From Siphonodentalium dalli (taxonomy: Eukaryota; Mollusca; Scaphopoda; Gadilida; Siphonodentaliidae), in contig CP136069.1 of NCBI GenBank assembly GCA_032622095.1, positions 204,088,690 through 204,152,689 on the forward strand: DNA of 64,000 bases, read 5' to 3'. The notes below the pieces were generated by a model. The model did no database searches. It worked only from the letters and a program-made list of their open reading frames with translations, and was not told where the DNA came from. A program made the position numbers and the translations under genes. Positions 56,301 to 61,330 of the stretch are shown piece by piece (the stretch's first letter is position 1; every line of letters begins with the position of its first letter).

Positions 56301-59283
56301 ATGCCCGCCAGCAGCCATCTTGGATTTCAAATATGAATCCATCAGGACCCCCCCCCCCCCCCCCCCCCCCCCTGTAGCCTTCATTTCTTGGAGAATTGTT
56401 TTGAAAATTTATGAGCATGTTTAGGATAACCTCTACATGGAGCTATCAAATAATTTGAATGATTTTCAATAAAAAACATGGCAGATGGCAGCCATCTTAG
56501 ATTTAACTTTTTGCATGACTAAATACTTTGGCACACTGTACAGACCACATCCTGTATCCGATGCTTATCCATGAAAAAAATTAAGTCCTACCTCCCTAAA
56601 TGATTCAGAACAAAAATTGTCTGAGACTCAAATAATTTGTTTTGGCCTTATTACTCTAGCGAACCAACTAAATTTGATTTGTTTACAGGTGTTTGCCGAA
56701 GTATTTTGTGTGAAGCGACTTCTCGCTGGTCTGCTGGAGTACACTATTCATGAGGTGAGTAGAACTGAGCTCCGAATCAGTCGTAGTTCATACACTAAAT
56801 CAGAGACCAGTCTAGAGGGTGACTTGGGAGTCATTTTCTTCCTAAAATGTTCCACTTCTTCCTATTGTTATGTGTACCCATACTATAGTATGGTACACAT
56901 AGTGTCGACGCCGGATTGACCATTTGTCATCCATCCATCTGTCTGTCTGTCTATCTGTCTGTCCATAAACACTTTACGCATGGTGTGATAACTCACACAT
57001 TTTTTACCTGATTAGAACCAAATTTTGTATATATGTTTCTCAGCCCAAAATACAGATCAAGTTCGAATTTGGATTTGATCCAATTTTTTTTAACGGAGTT
57101 ATGGCCCTTTTTACAACAAAAACAAAACATAGATTGAATGAATATTATGGATTTTAGTGTTCAAGTCGAAATTAGCTAATCACTATAGCCAAGGTATGGG
57201 TTAAACACTGCCGCTCGTGATCGGCCTCTCGTTGTTTTAGGGAGAAGTTACTTCTCTCATATACCAGTAAGCATATTACAAAACAGCATATTACAAAACA
57301 GCATATTACAAAACAGCATATTTGAAGTATTCACTGATTATATAGAGGATATCTTGTGTTTTTTAGTGGATACCGAAAAATATGTCATGAGTGAGTGAGA
57401 CAAATGTTTATTTTCGCGAGCGGCTTGCCGCGAGCGAAAATAAACATTTGTCGCGGTCACGAATGACATATTTTTCGGTATCCACTCCAAAAACATTAGA
57501 TATTCTTTTTATTATACGCATTTCCAAAGAAATTCACCATTTATGACGTGAAATGATCACACAATCGTCTTGAAGCCAGCAGCTGATGGATGCCTGTGCA
57601 CCCAATTCTACTTCACCATCTGCAGAATATAAAAATATAGTTCTCGTTTTCTTCCCTTTATTTTCCCACATAAATATGTCGAATTTCAACATAAAATAGA
57701 TTTTAATTAGAATTGTAATATCAGAGAATATAAATTAGAATATCACAATGGGTTCTTTCACTTTGTCCTTCTTCAACAGTACAAACCGGAAACAGTATTG
57801 GTACACGCAAGTGAATCGGTCGCACGTGCGAGCTAGTGTGAAAGTATACCCCTTCTGGGTGATATCGATGTTTATCTAAACGCGTTTTTTTCTATAATTC
57901 ACTGTTGAGCGTATAATAAAATGGTGTATTTACTCAGCTGATTTACTCAGCTTATTATGGTATTATACAAGAGCTCTTGTATTGCAAATTACCTACTGGA
58001 TCACAGTAAAGGGAAGGATGGACAGTAAATTGAACATCCGACTTTATGACTTCTAGCTCCCTCATAACAGTCCATATCTCCTTCATAATCTAATATGGAG
58101 AAGTGACATCTCCCAATTTGAATTCTCGAGACTGGTCCTTGCACTAAATGAACTATGCCGGATTTGTACGGTAATCTCTTATCATCCATTATTTAGTTTT
58201 ATCCAATTAACCCTTTACCCAACAGAACGGCCCTGTGCCAATGCATTATCTTATATATGCGAGTCGACCATAGGTCGCCTCGCATATATAAGAGAATGCA
58301 TTGGCTTAACACATATTAAAAATGATAAAATTGTCAAAGAATGTAGAAAAATATTATAAAAATTGTTAAAAAATGTAAGAAAAAATTATAAAATTGTTAA
58401 AGAATGGTATTTTTTTTTGTTAGGCCAATGCATTCTCTTATATGGTCGACTCGCATATATAAGAGAATGCATTGGCACAGGGCATAACTGTAACCATCAC
58501 AATGTGGTCGATGAACCGGTTCCAATGATATCCATATTTGTATGGTGTTATTGAGACAGACCGAAGTTATTTTAGGCTGTCGAAGCTTTATTTGGGCGTT
58601 TTGTTGCGTAAAGGGTTAATATCCACTTGGTAATTACTCACACTCAAGTTCAGACTCATGCTGGGTGCTTTGGTTTGTAAGTAAACACTTCATCAGAATA
58701 ACTGAATTATCGGTTAAAACAAAATCACTCAGTACAGACTTCAAGCCATGTGCCGTCCACATTTTTAAGATGAGACTGCCTCTATTCAGTTTGTTCTCAG
58801 GTTAAAGTCATACATGTATAATTATTATACCCCCGTAACAAAATTATGTGGTGGGGATGGGGGTGGTATATAGCAATCAACTTGTACATATGTCTGTCAA
58901 TCCATGGACATAACTTTGTCTGAGCTTGTATTCCTACAATTTTAGTCAATTTTTTATATCTTGGCACAGCTATTTACTCCTATGCGAATCAGTGCACCTG
59001 TGATTATGAGCTTGGTCCTATTTTTTTTAGTGGAGTTACCCCTCTCCCCCTCCCTTTTTTGCAGTTTTGTCAGAGCTTGAATTCTTTCTTCTTCTTTTTT
59101 TTCGAAAAACAAAAATATGTTAAATTGGCTTCCCCCTTAATATAGCCTGATTTGCACTTTTGGGAGAGTCCCACCTCTAGTGTGTTTTCTTATTTTTAAT
59201 TTGATATCAACTTATTCTACAATGTATTTGTTAATTTTCAGGACTCAGATAGATTTCCAGAATGGAGTTTCCTGGAGAGATGA
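29045..59283 (+). CDS. SLIMP: Mitochondrial seryl-tRNA synthetase-like protein, SLIMP-type, catalytic motifs lost
   Basis: Join: 29045-29347, 32428-32532, 33638-33721, 34868-34942, 38047-38092, 39970-40033, 41415-41556, 43326-43364, 45084-45180, 46311-46388, 47808-47854, 48796-48902, 52806-52899, 53469-53573, 56689-56754, 59242-59283; 1494 bp, 497 aa. An Arg-rich N-terminus without early acidic residues fits a mitochondrial presequence. Residues ~95-165 form the coiled tRNA-binding arm, then ALKIPNEIH, and the class II core from RSYFLKG. The serine-binding T-x-E is replaced by S-P-S (ASPSVFA), motif 2 F/Y-R-x-E by NYTPR, and the later motif 2 Glu by Gln; the motif 3 Arg (CVKRLLAGLLE) is kept. 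Aminoacylation is thus unlikely. SLIMP in Drosophila is such a dead SerRS2 paralogue, pairing with SerRS2. A divergent SARS2 is the alternative. Four donors carry tandem arrays. Confidence 0.85.
29480..29994. mobile_element. TTAA-type MITE (CATGA.GGAGC termini), interrupted
   Basis: The left end TTTCATGATGGAGCTTTGCTGG...GTGCCAGTGCATTCTCTTATATATGCGAGTCTCCC and the right end GCAAGAGAATGCATTGACACAGGG...GGAAGCTCCAGTCATGGAAGGGTTAA belong to the family seen at 30.65, 48.3 and 55.1 kb. About 300 bp of other sequence lie between. Confidence 0.6.
29991..30221. mobile_element. TTAA-type MITE with CTATACTAAATA-like termini, sharing a TTAA with its neighbour
   Basis: TTAAATACTCATTGACGAGTAGC...GATAATAAGTTACACAGC...GTTGAACTTATTATC...CCATTTAGTATAGACAAGGTTAA. 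It abuts the preceding MITE at the same TTAA. Confidence 0.65.
30648..30968. mobile_element. TTAA-type hairpin MITE, CATCGCGGAAGC/GGAAGCTCCCATCATG ends
   Basis: Starts TTCAACCCTTTCATCGCGGAAGC and ends AGGAAGCTCCCATCATGAAAGGGTTAA. Two TATATATG(C/T)GAGTC hairpin blocks inside, the same core as in the CCCTTTACCC family although the termini differ. About 320 bp. Confidence 0.75.
31190..32290. mobile_element. Foldback element enclosing a six-copy minisatellite
   Basis: The arms ~31200-31295 and ~32190-32290 are inverse copies: TTTTGGTGTGTTGGCTCCCAGC...TTTTGGGTACCCAGC versus GCTGGGTACCCAAAA...GGTACCAACACACCAAA. Between them, ~136-145-bp units carry GCGCCACAGGCGCCCCTCGATG and GCGCCGCAGGCGCCCCTATAG (anchors ~31358, 31494, 31630, 31769, 31914, 32056). 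Long ORFs on the minus strand here simply read through the repeat. It lies in intron 1 of the SerRS-like gene. Confidence 0.8.
32428..32532 (+). CDS. SLIMP: SerRS-like exon 2 (aa 102-136)
   Basis: 105 bp, CTTCCAG|ACAAAAG to ATTGAG|GTCAGA, phase 0 at both ends. TKDWQELKRHRSERDKLKAE then NAEITEMLAAIEEIE: the first helix of the SerRS coiled-coil arm. Confidence 0.88.
32891..33107. mobile_element. Palindromic CAGTAATGCCCTAA MITE, full copy
   Basis: 217-bp near-perfect hairpin TACAGTAATGCCCTAA...TTAGGGCATTACTGTA with a short loop at AGCTCCCACTAAGAGCT. TA at both ends. Intron 2. Confidence 0.9.
33380..33527. mobile_element. TTAA-type MITE, CTATACTAAATA family, left end truncated
   Basis: GGAAATGTTTAGATAATAAC...GAACTTATTATCTGAACATTTCC hairpin, then TTTAGTATAGAAAGGGTTAA. 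The left terminus is not clear. Confidence 0.65.
33638..33721 (+). CDS. SLIMP: SerRS-like exon 3 (aa 137-164)
   Basis: 84 bp, TATCCAG|GTTAAA to ATGAAG|GTTTGT, phase 0. VKSQDMGVSREMLKKRQSDI then QNSLKGMK: the turn and second helix of the coiled-coil arm. Confidence 0.85.
33893..34640. repeat. Dispersed repeat shared by introns 3 and 9
   Basis: AAAGGCCCACTTAATTTTCGAG here matches AAAGGCCCACTTAATTTTTGAA at 45416. Further on, a TTCAATGGAAGGGGAA / TTGTAGTTCA block matches the inverse of 45900-45970. Non-coding. Confidence 0.5.
34868..34942 (+). CDS. SLIMP: SerRS-like exon 4 (aa 165-189)
   Basis: 75 bp, TTGTTCAG|GACCAG to CTAACA|GTGAGT, phase 0. DQIWDVESKVMLAALKIPNE, IHRLT. The L-x-(I/L)-PN-x-x-H block closes the tRNA arm in SerRS enzymes. 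Its end with the donor is present three times. Confidence 0.88.
34906..35040 (+). repeat. Splice-donor tandem array of exon 4 (45 bp x 3)
   Basis: Units 34906-34950, 34951-34995 and 34996-35040. Each has TCTAA(A/C)GATTCCTAAC, then ACATC(G/C)TCTAACA and the donor GTGAGTA. The period is a multiple of three and the units are open, so use of the second or third donor would add 15 or 30 residues (VSNALTIPNTIHPLT-type). Confidence 0.92.
36237..36880. repeat. Intronic tandem repeat, ~211 bp x 3
   Basis: TTCGTACTTGGCAGAAATA anchors at about 36237, 36448 and 36659, with GCATACGGAAATCACTGA and AAAAATAAGTGAACAATAATTAG in each. Copies 2 and 3 are very alike. Not near a splice site (intron 4). Confidence 0.85.
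37541..37983. mobile_element. Full-length GAATGAGGTCCCC-family MITE (~440 bp)
   Basis: Ends AAGCCTTGAAATTGTGTGTC and GACAGATGCACTATTTCAAGCCTTG are inverse. Hairpins at 37567-37663 and 37863-37957 flank a middle with AACTGCTATGGCTGACC and CACCCATTAGCCACC. Gives the complete layout of the family: hairpin, ~200-bp middle, hairpin. Confidence 0.85.
38047..38092 (+). CDS. SLIMP: SerRS-like exon 5 (aa 190-204 and split codon)
   Basis: 46 bp, TTTACACAG|CCTGAT to CCAGCAG|GTAACG, exit phase 1. PDDDPAILEEHIDPA. Phase 0 entry matches exon 4 directly, placing this acidic stretch where SerRS enzymes have the segment after PN..H. Confidence 0.82.
38081..38618 (+). repeat. Splice-donor tandem array of exon 5 (53 bp x 10)
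   Basis: TAGATCCAGCAGGTAAC anchors at 38081, 38134, 38193, 38246, 38299, 38352, 38405, 38458, 38511 and 38564; one step is 59 bp through an ATGTAC insertion. Each unit holds the last 12 exon bases (TAGATCCAGCAG), the donor GTAACG and ~35 intron bases. One copy (38405) has lost the GT (GGAAACG). The first copy is the functional exon end. Confidence 0.94.
38814..39351. mobile_element. Inverted-repeat element, TTACTCGTATTTAAATTCG ends
   Basis: The left end (38817) and right end CGAATTCAAATACGAGTAA are inverse. Each also has a sub-terminal ACTATTTTTCGC / GCGAAAAATAGT block with CGCACCCATCGGTGCG at the left. About 540 bp, no transposase. Intron 5. Confidence 0.7.
39358..39480. repeat. 62-bp tandem duplication
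   Basis: ATAGCAGTTAT(C/T)CCCCATGATGGGCCCTAGGTGCTTTACATGTT appears at 39358 and 39420. Confidence 0.85.
39970..40033 (+). CDS. SLIMP: SerRS-like exon 6 (aa 205-226 part)
   Basis: 64 bp, TATTCCAG|AGATGA to TTCAA|GTGAGT. G+AG completes Glu; then MRFHGLSHVAIARKHDLISF. It corresponds to the H-x-x-(I/L)-G/A ... D-x-I-x-F motif that opens the SerRS catalytic core. Confidence 0.86.
40946..41312. mobile_element. GAATGAGGTCCCC-family MITE
   Basis: GCAGAATGAGGTCCCCAGAGG...CTCTGGGGACCTCATTC hairpin (40948-41036), middle section ACTGCTATGGGAGATC...GATAATAAAGATACTTTCC, second hairpin half from 41239. It ends just before exon 7. Confidence 0.8.
41415..41556 (+). CDS. SLIMP: SerRS-like exon 7 (aa 226-273)
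   Basis: 142 bp, GATTTCAG|GCACAT to ATAGTG|GTAGGT. It encodes HIGPRSYFLKGKLVKLKDAI, then IDHFSNKLRHEDYLPISGPG and IFRTPIV: the RSYYLKG strand-helix and class II motif 1 with its invariant-type Pro (GPG). The donor is chosen for phase 0 exit to exon 8. Confidence 0.9.
41455..41995 (+). repeat. Exon-donor tandem array of exon 7 (107 bp x 5)
   Basis: GGAC anchors at 41466, 41573, 41680, 41787 and 41894. Each unit holds 91 bases of exon 7 (from AAGGAC to ATAGTG), the donor GTAGGT and TTTACTG. The unit joint TTTACTGAAG|GAC also resembles a weak 3' splice site, so each intronic copy could behave as an exon; 107 is not a multiple of three. Confidence 0.93.
42090..42285. mobile_element. Palindromic CAGTAATGC MITE
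   Basis: TACAGTAATGCTCTAAGTAATCG...CGATTACTTAGAGCATTACTGTA, long arms almost perfect, with a shortened centre around GGCTTGTCGGGGAGAGC. Third copy of the family. Confidence 0.88.
42390..43080. repeat. Dispersed mollusc-type repeat with GTCCGTCC run
   Basis: Contains GTCCGGCTGGCCATCCGTCC GTCCGTCTGTCC-type sequence, followed by four diverged ~120-bp units (GATAACTTTAGTTA...TTAACTGAATGGAATAAAATTTGGTATGCAG). Similar repeats lie at 43440-43900, 49066-50400, 51120-52060, 56890-57170, 58850-59190 and 59755-60110. Confidence 0.65.
43326..43364 (+). CDS. SLIMP: SerRS-like exon 8 (aa 274-286)
   Basis: 39 bp, TTTCAG|GAGAGT to CTCAG|GTAATA, phase 0 at both ends. ESFLADRFKDPAQ, the short loop after motif 1. 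Confidence 0.75.
44750..44875. mobile_element. Short palindromic MITE
   Basis: GTCCTCAGTTTATAGCGGA...TCCGCTATAAACTGGGGAC, arms ~45 bp with an inner AAATT(G/T)...loop. Single copy seen. Confidence 0.7.
45084..45180 (+). CDS. SLIMP: SerRS-like exon 9 (aa 287-319 part)
   Basis: 97 bp, TTCCAG|GCATTT to TTCGCAG|GTATGA, exit phase 1. AFSIDKHQKSHSHDERMADL then SHLMGASPSVFA. The G-T-A-E-V serine-binding loop of active SerRS is here G-A-S-P-S-V, so Thr and Glu are missing. Confidence 0.87.
45436..45752. repeat. AT-rich tandem repeat, ~44-46 bp x 7
   Basis: CAACCCCCAGATCACATATA anchors at ~45436, 45480, 45524, 45568, 45612, 45658 and 45704; the TATATAAAATATATGC core is itself partly palindromic. Inside intron 9, away from splice sites. 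Confidence 0.9.
46311..46388 (+). CDS. SLIMP: SerRS-like exon 10 (aa 319-345 part)
   Basis: 78 bp, ATTAACAG|CTTATT to ACTCCAA|GTAAGT, exit phase 1. AYLMRKNIQEDHLPLKYYTT then GTNYTP. It corresponds to the start of motif 2 (L-P-L/V-R-x...C-F/Y-R-x-E); the Arg and Glu are replaced. Confidence 0.9.
46379..46510 (+). repeat. Splice-donor tandem array of exon 10 (22 bp x 6)
   Basis: CTCCAAGTAAG anchors at 46383, 46405, 46427, 46449, 46471 and 46493. Each unit is TAACTATACTCCAA plus GTAAGTAC, i.e. the last ~14 exon bases and a consensus donor. One copy has GTAAGAAC; the others keep GTAAGTAC. Confidence 0.94.
46880..46892 (-). repeat. Poly-C run, 13 nt
   Basis: GAGGGAGTA followed by 13 C and ACCCATG. 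Confidence 0.85.
47808..47854 (+). CDS. SLIMP: SerRS-like exon 11 (aa 345-360)
   Basis: 47 bp, TTTTACAG|GAGACA to CAACAG|GTGATC. A+GA completes Arg; then DKDLPGLMGAFQSQQ, the motif 2 loop. The R-x-H-x-F helper positions of active enzymes are not kept. Confidence 0.83.
47935..48275. repeat. Fragment with a pogo/Tigger-like end
   Basis: ACTGTAAAACCTCTCCAACC at ~47944 resembles the left terminus of the element at 19043. No matching right end is clear. Confidence 0.4.
48275..48522. mobile_element. TTAA-type hairpin MITE (CATGACTGGAGC ends)
   Basis: TTAACCCTTCCATGACTGGAGC...GTGGCTCCCTTCGTGGAAGGTTCAA, with inner ATTCTCTTATATAAATGCGAG and ATGCAAGGCTCAC hairpins. About 248 bp. Confidence 0.75.
48796..48902 (+). 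CDS. SLIMP: SerRS-like exon 12 (aa 361-396 part)
   Basis: 107 bp, CTTTTCAG|ATACAT to ATCAG|GTTAGT, exit phase 2. IHLCQVVQTDEKAFRAFCDV then RDLLWVIYKDFNLPIR. Canonical F-x-K-V-E is I-H-L-C-Q: the ATP-binding Glu is absent. The following helix and G/N-L-P-(Y/I)-R are kept. Confidence 0.9.
48925..49044. mobile_element. TTAA MITE fragment, CTATACTAAATA family
   Basis: GAAATGTTCAGATAATAAGTTCAACAAA hairpin and TATTTAGTGTAGAAAGG end; degenerate terminus. Confidence 0.6.
49212..50400. repeat. TTTAGCTCACCTGAG dispersed repeat with an inserted AGCCACAT element
   Basis: Starts TTTTTAGCTCACCTGAGACGAAG and carries CGTCCATCCG/GTCCGTCC runs; a second partial copy begins at 51604. The segment ~49317-49790 opens ACTTATGTGGCTAAG and closes AGCCACATATCTACC, so it looks like a separate inverted-ended insertion. 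A 15-nt poly-G run is at 50284-50298. Confidence 0.7.
50677..51050. mobile_element. GAATGAGGTCCCC-family MITE, inverted and degenerate
   Basis: TAGAATGAGGTTCCCAGAGG...GAGGACCTCATTCTGC, then CTTCATCTTCTGGGAAGTATC and GGTCTCCCATAGCAGTTGAGG (inverse of the family middle), ending at TTCACCCTTTTGGGACCTCAG. Confidence 0.7.
51604..52060. repeat. Second copy of the TTTAGCTCACCTGAG repeat
   Basis: TTTTTTAGCTCACCTGAGACGAAGC...ATTCTGTGAACATCTTCTC...GGTTCATATTTGGTGTGGAT...CCTAGGTGA, matching 49850-50040. Confidence 0.7.
52583..52606 (+). repeat. Short TTAGGA-type repeat
   Basis: GGTTTAGGATTAGGATTAGG, resembling a short telomere-like tract but only a few units and not perfect TTAGGG. Confidence 0.4.
52806..52899 (+). 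CDS. SLIMP: SerRS-like exon 13 (aa 396-427)
   Basis: 94 bp, TTTCAG|GCTTGT to ATCAAG|GTAACT, phase 0 exit. LVISPAADLETYESLRAEVQ then LFFPYYKKFIK. It corresponds to A-x-K-x-x-D-x-E-(A/V)-W-x-P in active enzymes; here Y-E-S-L-R-A-E-V-Q-L-F-F-P. Confidence 0.88.
53469..53573 (+). CDS. SLIMP: SerRS-like exon 14 (aa 428-462)
   Basis: 105 bp, TTTCAG|GTGTCG to CACATG|GTGAGC, phase 0. VSSVSLVNDHISRRLPSLHS then PDKKEIFFSDNYTHM. Keeps the (E/V)-x-S-x-S-x-x-x-D/-x-(Q/I)-S/A-R-R-L pattern of SerRS (DHISRRL). Confidence 0.9.
53774..55025 (-). mobile_element. hAT transposon deletion derivative
   Basis: About 1.25 kb. Left end TAGTGATGCACGGAATTG and right end ACTGTGCAGCCCGAGTG are imperfect inverse hAT-type termini; sub-terminal ATATATCGAATA / TATTCGAT-type AT stretches match on both sides. 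Encodes only a transposase C-terminus (next entry). Confidence 0.75.
54081..54536 (-). pseudogene. hAT transposase fragment, C-terminal dimerisation domain
   Basis: Open reading of 151 codons. The last ~65 residues read DSNSLVWWKMNNKNCPILIN, then LSKKYLCVTSVPSERLFSKS, then GHIAADRRSCLKPAKVKMLT: the W-W...YL.V..TSVPSER.FS.AG.I...R..L.P..V..L hallmark of the hAT dimerisation domain. The catalytic core and BED finger are missing. The region before it is not recognisable. Confidence 0.85.
55115..55341. mobile_element. TTAA-type hairpin MITE (ATGACGGGAGC ends)
   Basis: TTAATCCTTTAATGACGGGAGC...AAGCTCCAATCATGGAAGGGTTAA; inside GTGCCAGTGCATTCTCTTATAT and the TATATAATAGAATGCATTGGCAC block. 227 bp. 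Confidence 0.78.
55742..56026. mobile_element. hAT-like MITE
   Basis: TAGGGCTGCAACGATAC at the left and GAATTGTTGCAGCTTTA at the right, with many ATACGATA/TATCGTAT and ATCATGATAC palindromic words between. 285 bp, non-coding. Confidence 0.75.
56348..56372 (-). repeat. Poly-C run, 25 nt
   Basis: 25 uninterrupted C after CATCAGGA. A neighbouring CAGCAGCCATCTTGGATTT word recurs at 56485, as part of a dispersed repeat. Confidence 0.9.
56689..56754 (+). CDS. SLIMP: SerRS-like exon 15 (aa 463-484)
   Basis: 66 bp, TTTACAG|GTGTTT to CATGAG|GTGAGT, phase 0. VFAEVFCVKRLLAGLLEYTI, HE: class II motif 3. The Arg (KRLL) and helix A-L-L-E are kept; the Gly residues of bacterial SerRS are not, as also in animal SARS2 (from memory). 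Confidence 0.9.
57346..57508. mobile_element. Palindromic MITE with CGCGAGCGG centre
   Basis: GATATCTTGTGTTTTTTAGTGG...CCACTCCAAAAACATTAGATATT; inner TTATTTTCGCGAGCGGC / GCCGCGAGCGAAAATAA. Arms ~70 bp. Intron 15. Confidence 0.8.
58207..58619. mobile_element. TTAA-type hairpin MITE, CCCTTTACCC family, copy c
   Basis: TTAACCCTTTACCCAACAGAACGG to TTTTGTTGCGTAAAGGGTTAA. Same internal plan as copies a and b, with the second hairpin shortened (58434-58480). Confidence 0.86.
59242..59283 (+). CDS. SLIMP: SerRS-like exon 16, terminal (aa 485-497 and stop)
   Basis: 42 bp from ATTTTCAG|GACTCA to TGA (59281-59283). DSDRFPEWSFLER: the usual short SerRS tail (D-G-x-x-x-(I/V)-P-x-x-L). Possible poly(A) signals are ATTAAA at 59375 and AATAAA at 59481. 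Confidence 0.82.
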   Translation, partial: DSDRFPEWSFLER

Positions 59284-59548
59284 TCATCTTCACACAAGGT
59301 CCTCATGCCTCCCATAGGGGCATTATATCTTCCTACATTTTATTCCTGTTTTTGATACAATTGGCTGTTTTATGATTAAAACGATATTCTTAAATTCAAT
59401 TTACCATCCAGTTACTTGCAAGAAGCCCTAGTCTAGCAGGTTTAAATGGGCAGCCCATTTGATCATTTAAACAATTGGTAAATAAATATCTCAGGAAATA
59501 TTAGCAAATTAGCTTGCACACATTCAAATATGGTTAACTAGACTGAAA

Positions 59549-59740
59549 ATAGTGTGTGTCATTTGCAGAATGAGGTCCCCAGAGGGTGAATTTAAGGACG
59601 TTACCTCGCACAGTGGGCTAGCATCACTAAATTCACCCTCTGGGGTCTTCCTTTTGCTTAGAACTCTTCTTCTCTGGAAAGTATCTTTTTTTTTTTATCA
59701 AATTAACAAGTTTTTTAGTATCCTTAGAAACTTCTTCACA
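59549..59740. mobile_element. GAATGAGGTCCCC-family MITE, partial
   Basis: TGTCATTTGCAGAATGAGGTCCCCAGAGG...ATTCACCCTCTGGGG hairpin followed by the inverse of the family middle (TCTTCTCTGGAAAGTATC, AATTAACAAG). Confidence 0.75.
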
Positions 59741-60206
59741 AAGATACTGTTTTTGTCCCCCGACATTCCTTCGGACGACTATAGTATTGACTCTCTTCTA
59801 GCTGTCCGTCAGGAACCTGTATTCTGTAATTTTCTGGTAAATTTTTTTAAACTTGGTATCAAACAGCACGGGAACCTGCTGACCTGCAAAATGGGACACA
59901 TCTTTTGTCCGAGTCTGTATTGTCATTTTCCAGTCAATTTTTTTAATACTTGGCACATGTCAATCAGCATGGGAAACTTCGCACCTGTGATTTTGAGTTC
60001 AGTCGGACTCAATTTGGCGGAGTTATTGCCATTTTTCCGACAAATGTTTTCGTTTTTTTTATTTTAGAGTTATCTGATTTCTATAGTTCTCCGACATTGT
60101 TTTCCGGTGAACAAAAATAGCCTCTATCATGTCCCATGATTGTCATAAGAAATTAGAAGCTTTTCGAGACAGGTATCCTTGATTCTCATTATTGAACATA
60201 CTGACT

Positions 60207-60899
60207 TTAACCCATTCTATACTAAATACTCATTGATGAGTAGCTCCCTCAGGAAATATTCACATAAGTTAACCCATTCTATACTAAATACTCATTGATG
60301 AGTAGTTCTCTTAGGAAATGTTCAGATAATAAGTTTAACCCATTCTATATTAAATACTCATCGATGAGTAGTTATTCCATAGGAAATGTTCAGATAATAA
60401 TTTTAACCCTTTCTGTACTAAAGCATCATTGATGAGTAGTTATCCCATAGGAAATGTTCAGATAATAAGTTTAGCCCTTTCTATACTGAACTCATGGACA
60501 AGTAGTTCCCTTATGAATTGTTCAGATAATAAGTTAACCCTTTCTTTACTAAATACTCATTGATCAGGAGTTATTCCATAGGAAATGTTCAGTTAAGTTT
60601 CTTTATATTCTATACTAAATAATCATCGATGAGAAGTTATCTGATTAACCCATTCTATACTAAATAATCATCGATGAGTAGTTCCCTTTGGAAAAGTTCA
60701 GATATATATTCAACAAACGTCATTGAACTTATTTAAACATTTCCCACAAACAAATATGATTGCTTCTGCACTTGTATTATCAGTTATCTGCCTTGTCGTC
60801 TGCTAATATTTCCTAAATACCTCAATATGAATAATAGACCATTCCAATGTATACTTTTATAACTGAGTGGGAGAATCCATTTGGTATAGAAAGGGTTAA
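60207..60899. mobile_element. TTAA MITE with its left terminus tandemly amplified (~8 copies)
   Basis: TTAACCC(A/T)TTCTATACTAAAT starts recur at 60207, 60269, 60335, 60403, 60470, 60534, ~60601 and 60645, each followed by ACTCATTGATGAGTAGTT and AGGAAATGTTCAGATAAT (period 60-68 bp). One complete hairpin and a right end TTTGGTATAGAAAGGGTTAA close the array. Confidence 0.82.
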
Positions 60900-60938
60900 A
60901 CTATCACCTGGTTAGTTTCAAAGGGTGAGGTGATTTAA

Positions 60939-61330
60939 GGGGCTCTGTGGTCCAATGGTTAGCGTGTCGGACTTGTATTCGCTGTAAACAAATTGATATG
61001 AGTTCGGAGCCCATCGCCGGTCATTGAGTTTCCACACAGCAGTGGCTTGGCCGCTTTGAGCGACGTGAAATTGTCGGATTGCTCGCCGTTTCAAAACCGG
61101 CGCCAAGTTGTGACTCTTCAGCAAGGTTGCTCCTACTGTCGGCTTCGCATCACTCATGCGTTAAACGAGTACCAGTCAGCTTTTCATACTGATGAGTATC
61201 AGAGCATGTTCTGATCAAACTAGAGCTGTGTCAGCAATGGCTGCAGCCGGTTCATTGGTTGGCTAGTACAAATGACTGGGATAATATTGTACCAAGCGTG
61301 TTAGAGCAAGAAATTGGTTAATCACTATAT
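60939..61330 (+). repeat. tRNA-like SINE
   Basis: Head GGGGCTCTGTGGTCCAATGG with an A-box-like TGGTCCAATGGTTAGCG, then B-box-like GAGTTCGGAGCCC 60 bases on. The body GCAGTGGCTTGGCCGCTTTG ... GACTGGGATAATATTGTACC and an AT-rich tail follow. An insertion (TAAACAAATTGATATG) breaks the cloverleaf, so it is not a functional tRNA. Polymerase III SINE is the best reading. Confidence 0.6.

Larger units (their letters stand above)
4779..59283. other. Overview: two divergent spliced genes sharing a 3.2-kb upstream region
   Basis: MAP3K1 exons read leftward from ~25.87 kb and the SerRS-like gene reads rightward from 29.045 kb. Neither gene overlaps the other. All exons together make up only ~3 kb of this span, and the rest is intron or intergenic sequence rich in repeats. 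This entry describes layout only; exons are listed separately. Confidence 0.85.

Noticed and set aside
59552-60067. 171-codon plus-strand ORF downstream of the SerRS-like gene
   Set aside because: It spans a MITE hairpin and a dispersed repeat; no motif, and the words recur in other non-coding copies.
60939-61012. Functional tRNA gene
   Set aside because: A and B boxes are present, but the anticodon and T arms do not pair and an insertion breaks the fold; better explained as a SINE.
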